This document shows, piece by piece, positions 6,308 to 8,851 of a DNA stretch of 8,851 nt (its first letter is position 1; every line of letters begins with the position of its first letter). A model generated the notes under the pieces. That model was not told the DNA's origin. It worked only from the letters and a program-made list of their open reading frames with translations, and did no database searches. The position numbers and the translations under genes are program-made. Where the stretch lies: NCBI GenBank assembly GCA_014762585.1, contig JABURN010000051.1, positions 1-8,851 of the forward strand, written 5' to 3'. Origin of the DNA: Methylophaga sp. Lineage in GTDB: Bacteria; Pseudomonadota; Gammaproteobacteria; Nitrosococcales; Methylophagaceae.

Positions 6308-8746
6308 TCAGGCGATGGAGGATTCGTCGTCAGCTAATTCCGGATTCAGAATGGCGCTGATCGGCATGGGTCTACCCAAATGATAGCCCTGACCATAGTC
6401 GACACCAATAGATTTCAGTTTTTCCCATATCTGTTCATCTTCAACAAACTCAGCGATAGTTTCCAGGCCCATCACATGGCCAATATCATTGATTGATTTC
6501 ACCATCTCGAAATCCAGCGGGTCGCTGTTCATGTCTCTGACAAACATACCGTCGATTTTAATGCTCTGGACCGGCAGATTTTTGAGATAACCGAAAGAAG
6601 ACAGGCCGCTGCCAAAATCATCCAGTGAGAACTCACAGCCAATCTCGGAAAGCGCCTTGATGAAGGAGTGAGCATTGCGCAGATTACTGATTGCTGCCGT
6701 TTCCGTAATCTCGAACTTGATCATGGCTGGGTTAAAGCTGGCTTTTGCCAGCCTGCCACCGATGTAAGCCAGCATTTCGGTGTGCCCTAATGAAGGGCCG
6801 GAAAGGTTAATGGCAAACTGATGAATAAATGACAGCTTGCTCTTATGCATTTCCAGCCAGTCAAACACATGGTCAATAACCCAGCGATCAACCCGCTCCG
6901 AGAGGTTATAACGCTCAGCAGAGGGGAGAAAAGCGCCTGGAGGGAACAGCGTTCCCTGTTTGTCTCTCAACCTGACCAGCACCTCGTAAGAATGCAGATT
7001 ACCGGAACGGGTACTGAGAATGGGCTGAACATAAAGCGTCAGACGGTTATCCATCAGGGCTTCCCTCAGCTCATTGACCCATTTGAATTCCCCCTCCTGC
7101 TCAGCAAGTCGTTTATCCTGATCCTGATAAACGTAAACACGGTTTCGACCCGAATTCTTGGCGGCGTAACAGGCAGTGTCGGCCTGTTTCAGGGCTTCGG
7201 TGCGGTTAGCTGTTCGATGGTTAATGCTGGTTACACCGATACTGACACCGATAGTGAAAACTTGTGACTCCCAGATAAACTGGAATTGCTCAACCAGTTC
7301 ACGAACCTCATTGGCGATGTGCTCTGCCTGTTGTTGCTGGCAGTCCTCTATCAGGATGGCAAACTCATCTCCCCCCAGGCGGGCCAATGTGTCAGTTTTT
7401 CGTGTGGTGCCACTCAATAACCTGCCCAGTTGGCGCAGGAGTTCGTCGCCAGCGATGTGACCACAGGTATCATTAATGACCTTAAACTGATCCAGATCCA
7501 GAAAACACAGCGTATGTTCACTGTTTCTATGCCTGGCATCCTCAACCAGCGCGGTCAGCCTGTTTTCAAACTCGGCTCGATTGATCAAGCCGGTCAGATC
7601 ATCATGTGTTGCCTGATAGGACAACTTCTGTGACAGCTGACGGGAATCAGTAATATCCTCGTAGATGACAACATAGTGGGTAATAACATTGCTGTCATCA
7701 TAAACTGCCGCCAGGTAGATTTTTATCCAGAAATCTTCACCATTTTTCCTGCGGTTTTTTATCTCGCCACTCCACTCCCCGTAACGTGACACCGTAGACC
7801 AGATTTCTTCAAACTTGTCTGTCGTATCACCCACACCAATGTAATTATCGAGTTGATCACCCAGTACTTCTGCTGACAAATAGCCTGAGACCTGCTCACA
7901 TTTCTTATTGATGTATTCAATAAAGCCTCTGGCATCTGTGATCAATATCGGGTTGGGACTGGATTCAACGGCTCGCGACAGCTTGAGCATATGCGCCTGG
8001 CTGGATTTGAGCTTCTGATTAGCTTCAACCAGTTCTTCTGTTCTTTCCTGCACCAGCGCTTCACGCTGATTCACTTCCAGATTGAGCTCATCCAGTAATT
8101 GCTGATTCTTTTGTTGTAACCGGAGTCCCTGCAAGATATTCATATTGGCGCGCTTGGCCAGCGACGTCATCAACAGGAAATAGGCAATGAATGCAAAAGT
8201 GAGAAAATAGACGAGGTTTGGTGCTTCCGTAGTCTGAATCTGGTAGGTCGACATCGAGGTCAATACAATGACCTGCGGCAAGGTGTAGGCCAGAAAAGCC
8301 GGGAACCAGGCTGCCAGCACAGGCACAGCTGCTGCGACCACTGTGCTTATCAGGACATAGAACAAGGTGTTGATCTGAACATCATCGATCAAAACATAAA
8401 AAATACTGGAGCTACTCCAGACCAGCCCCACCAGAAAGGTCAGAATCACATAGGCTCTAATCCATTTGCCGGGTGACAATTCCCACTGTCGTGACTTTGT
8501 TTTATAGAAATACAGCAGCACCAATCGGAGACAGGCAAGAATGCTGATAGACAGAGCCCATACCATAAGCTGGTTGGCATAGGCGTGCTCTGAAAACAGG
8601 CTGTACATAAGGATCGCAACGCCTATCACCGTGGCATTGGAAAAGAGCGCCTGCTGATACAACAGTGCCGTCTGATTTTTCAGAATGACTTGTTCATCCC
8701 TGTCCATGCCAGCTGTTCCGTGTGGGCAAATTGCAGAGAATAGCAT
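6308..8746 (-). CDS. membrane PAS-GGDEF-EAL dual-domain cyclic di-GMP enzyme
   Basis: An 812-residue inner-membrane signalling protein. Residues 33-195 contain about six hydrophobic segments without a recognised sensor name. A charged helical, probably coiled-coil, stretch (about 205-255) leads to a PAS domain (about 256-370) with its C-terminal HYVVIYEDITDSR. The GGDEF domain (about 372-540) has intact GGDEF (458-462) and, five residues before it, an RKTD inhibitory site (R449, D452), as expected of an active, product-inhibited diguanylate cyclase. The EAL domain (about 556-800) has EVL instead of EAL but keeps the catalytic set: E588, N647, E679, D709/D710, K730, E762, E766 and Q786. Both activities are therefore possible, and which one dominates cannot be told. 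The first ATG (8746) is used because the candidate promoter leaves a short leader to it. The ATG at 8707 (M14) is a real alternative, since neither has a strong ribosome site. Probable first gene of an operon with the exported deacetylase-family gene. Confidence 0.92.
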   Translation of the reverse strand: MLFSAICPHGTAGMDRDEQVILKNQTALLYQQALFSNATVIGVAILMYSLFSEHAYANQLMVWALSISILACLRLVLLYFYKTKSRQWELSPGKWIRAYVILTFLVGLVWSSSSIFYVLIDDVQINTLFYVLISTVVAAAVPVLAAWFPAFLAYTLPQVIVLTSMSTYQIQTTEAPNLVYFLTFAFIAYFLLMTSLAKRANMNILQGLRLQQKNQQLLDELNLEVNQREALVQERTEELVEANQKLKSSQAHMLKLSRAVESSPNPILITDARGFIEYINKKCEQVSGYLSAEVLGDQLDNYIGVGDTTDKFEEIWSTVSRYGEWSGEIKNRRKNGEDFWIKIYLAAVYDDSNVITHYVVIYEDITDSRQLSQKLSYQATHDDLTGLINRAEFENRLTALVEDARHRNSEHTLCFLDLDQFKVINDTCGHIAGDELLRQLGRLLSGTTRKTDTLARLGGDEFAILIEDCQQQQAEHIANEVRELVEQFQFIWESQVFTIGVSIGVTSINHRTANRTEALKQADTACYAAKNSGRNRVYVYQDQDKRLAEQEGEFKWVNELREALMDNRLTLYVQPILSTRSGNLHSYEVLVRLRDKQGTLFPPGAFLPSAERYNLSERVDRWVIDHVFDWLEMHKSKLSFIHQFAINLSGPSLGHTEMLAYIGGRLAKASFNPAMIKFEITETAAISNLRNAHSFIKALSEIGCEFSLDDFGSGLSSFGYLKNLPVQSIKIDGMFVRDMNSDPLDFEMVKSINDIGHVMGLETIAEFVEDEQIWEKLKSIGVDYGQGYHLGRPMPISAILNPELADDESSIA

Positions 8747-8774
8747 TTATCGCCTGGTTTTTGCCTTCCCCTGT

Positions 8775-8804
8775 TTTATAGGTTGTAACAAGGGCTGATA
8801 TCAA
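8775..8804 (-). promoter_or_regulatory. candidate sigma70-type promoter of the GGDEF-EAL operon
   Basis: On the minus strand TTGATA (8804-8799), an 18-bp spacer and TATAAA (8780-8775), each five of six matches to consensus. Transcription would begin near 8768, leaving a leader of about 20 nt to the ATG at 8746. The -35 overlaps the perfect 8-bp palindrome TGATATCA (8796-8803). Confidence 0.5.
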
Positions 8805-8851
8805 TGACACATAGTCAGATATCATTCCTTAGACTGAGATCATCTGGATAC

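Noticed and set aside
6845..7267. Plus-strand open frame of 140 codons opposite the GGDEF-EAL gene
   Set aside because: Antisense shadow; the minus strand carries unmistakable GGDEF and EAL motifs through this stretch.
1..8851. Mobile elements, CRISPR arrays, tRNA or rRNA genes, toxin-antitoxin or defence systems
   Set aside because: No transposase, integrase, regular repeat-spacer pattern, cloverleaf or defence-type domain was seen on either strand.

Overview
The window reads as a chromosomal segment of a Gram-negative proteobacterium, most likely gammaproteobacterial. This rests on the similarity of the Rpf proteins to the Xanthomonas type, an E. coli-like AlkB and mid-range base composition. 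A methylotroph or other environmental gammaproteobacterium is plausible, but the genus cannot be fixed from the sequence alone. I see no insertion sequences, tRNA or rRNA genes, CRISPR arrays or prophage genes.

Layout. Positions 2-334 (+) hold the C-terminal half of alkB, cut by the window edge. After a 173-bp gap comes a two-gene operon on the plus strand: rpfG (508-1653; receiver plus HD-GYP) and rpfC (1646-4177; membrane hybrid sensor kinase with receiver and Hpt), overlapping by 8 bp. Facing them on the minus strand is rpfF (4167-5063; crotonase-fold DSF synthase), whose 3' end overlaps rpfC by 11 bp. A 242-bp AT-rich region precedes rpfF. Upstream of that on the minus strand is a second operon: a membrane PAS-GGDEF-EAL protein (8746-6308) followed 24 bp later by a histone-deacetylase-family amidohydrolase with an export signal (6283-5306). 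The window ends in a short upstream region with a reasonable sigma70-type promoter.

How the genes fit together. RpfF, RpfC and RpfG make up a complete DSF (cis-2-unsaturated fatty acid) quorum-sensing circuit. RpfF makes the signal, RpfC senses it at the inner membrane and relays phosphate through H209, D639 and H778, and RpfG receives it at D79 and is predicted to hydrolyse cyclic di-GMP through its HD-GYP domain. The neighbouring GGDEF-EAL protein has intact motifs for both making and breaking cyclic di-GMP, so the locus looks like a cyclic di-GMP control node. Departures from the Xanthomonas arrangement are the lack of rpfB and rpfH here, an extra degenerate receiver-like segment in RpfC, a glycine at a metal-ligand position of the RpfG HD-GYP site, and matching A8 tracts near the 5' ends of rpfG and rpfC. 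The exported deacetylase-family enzyme beside the cyclic di-GMP protein is the least explained component.
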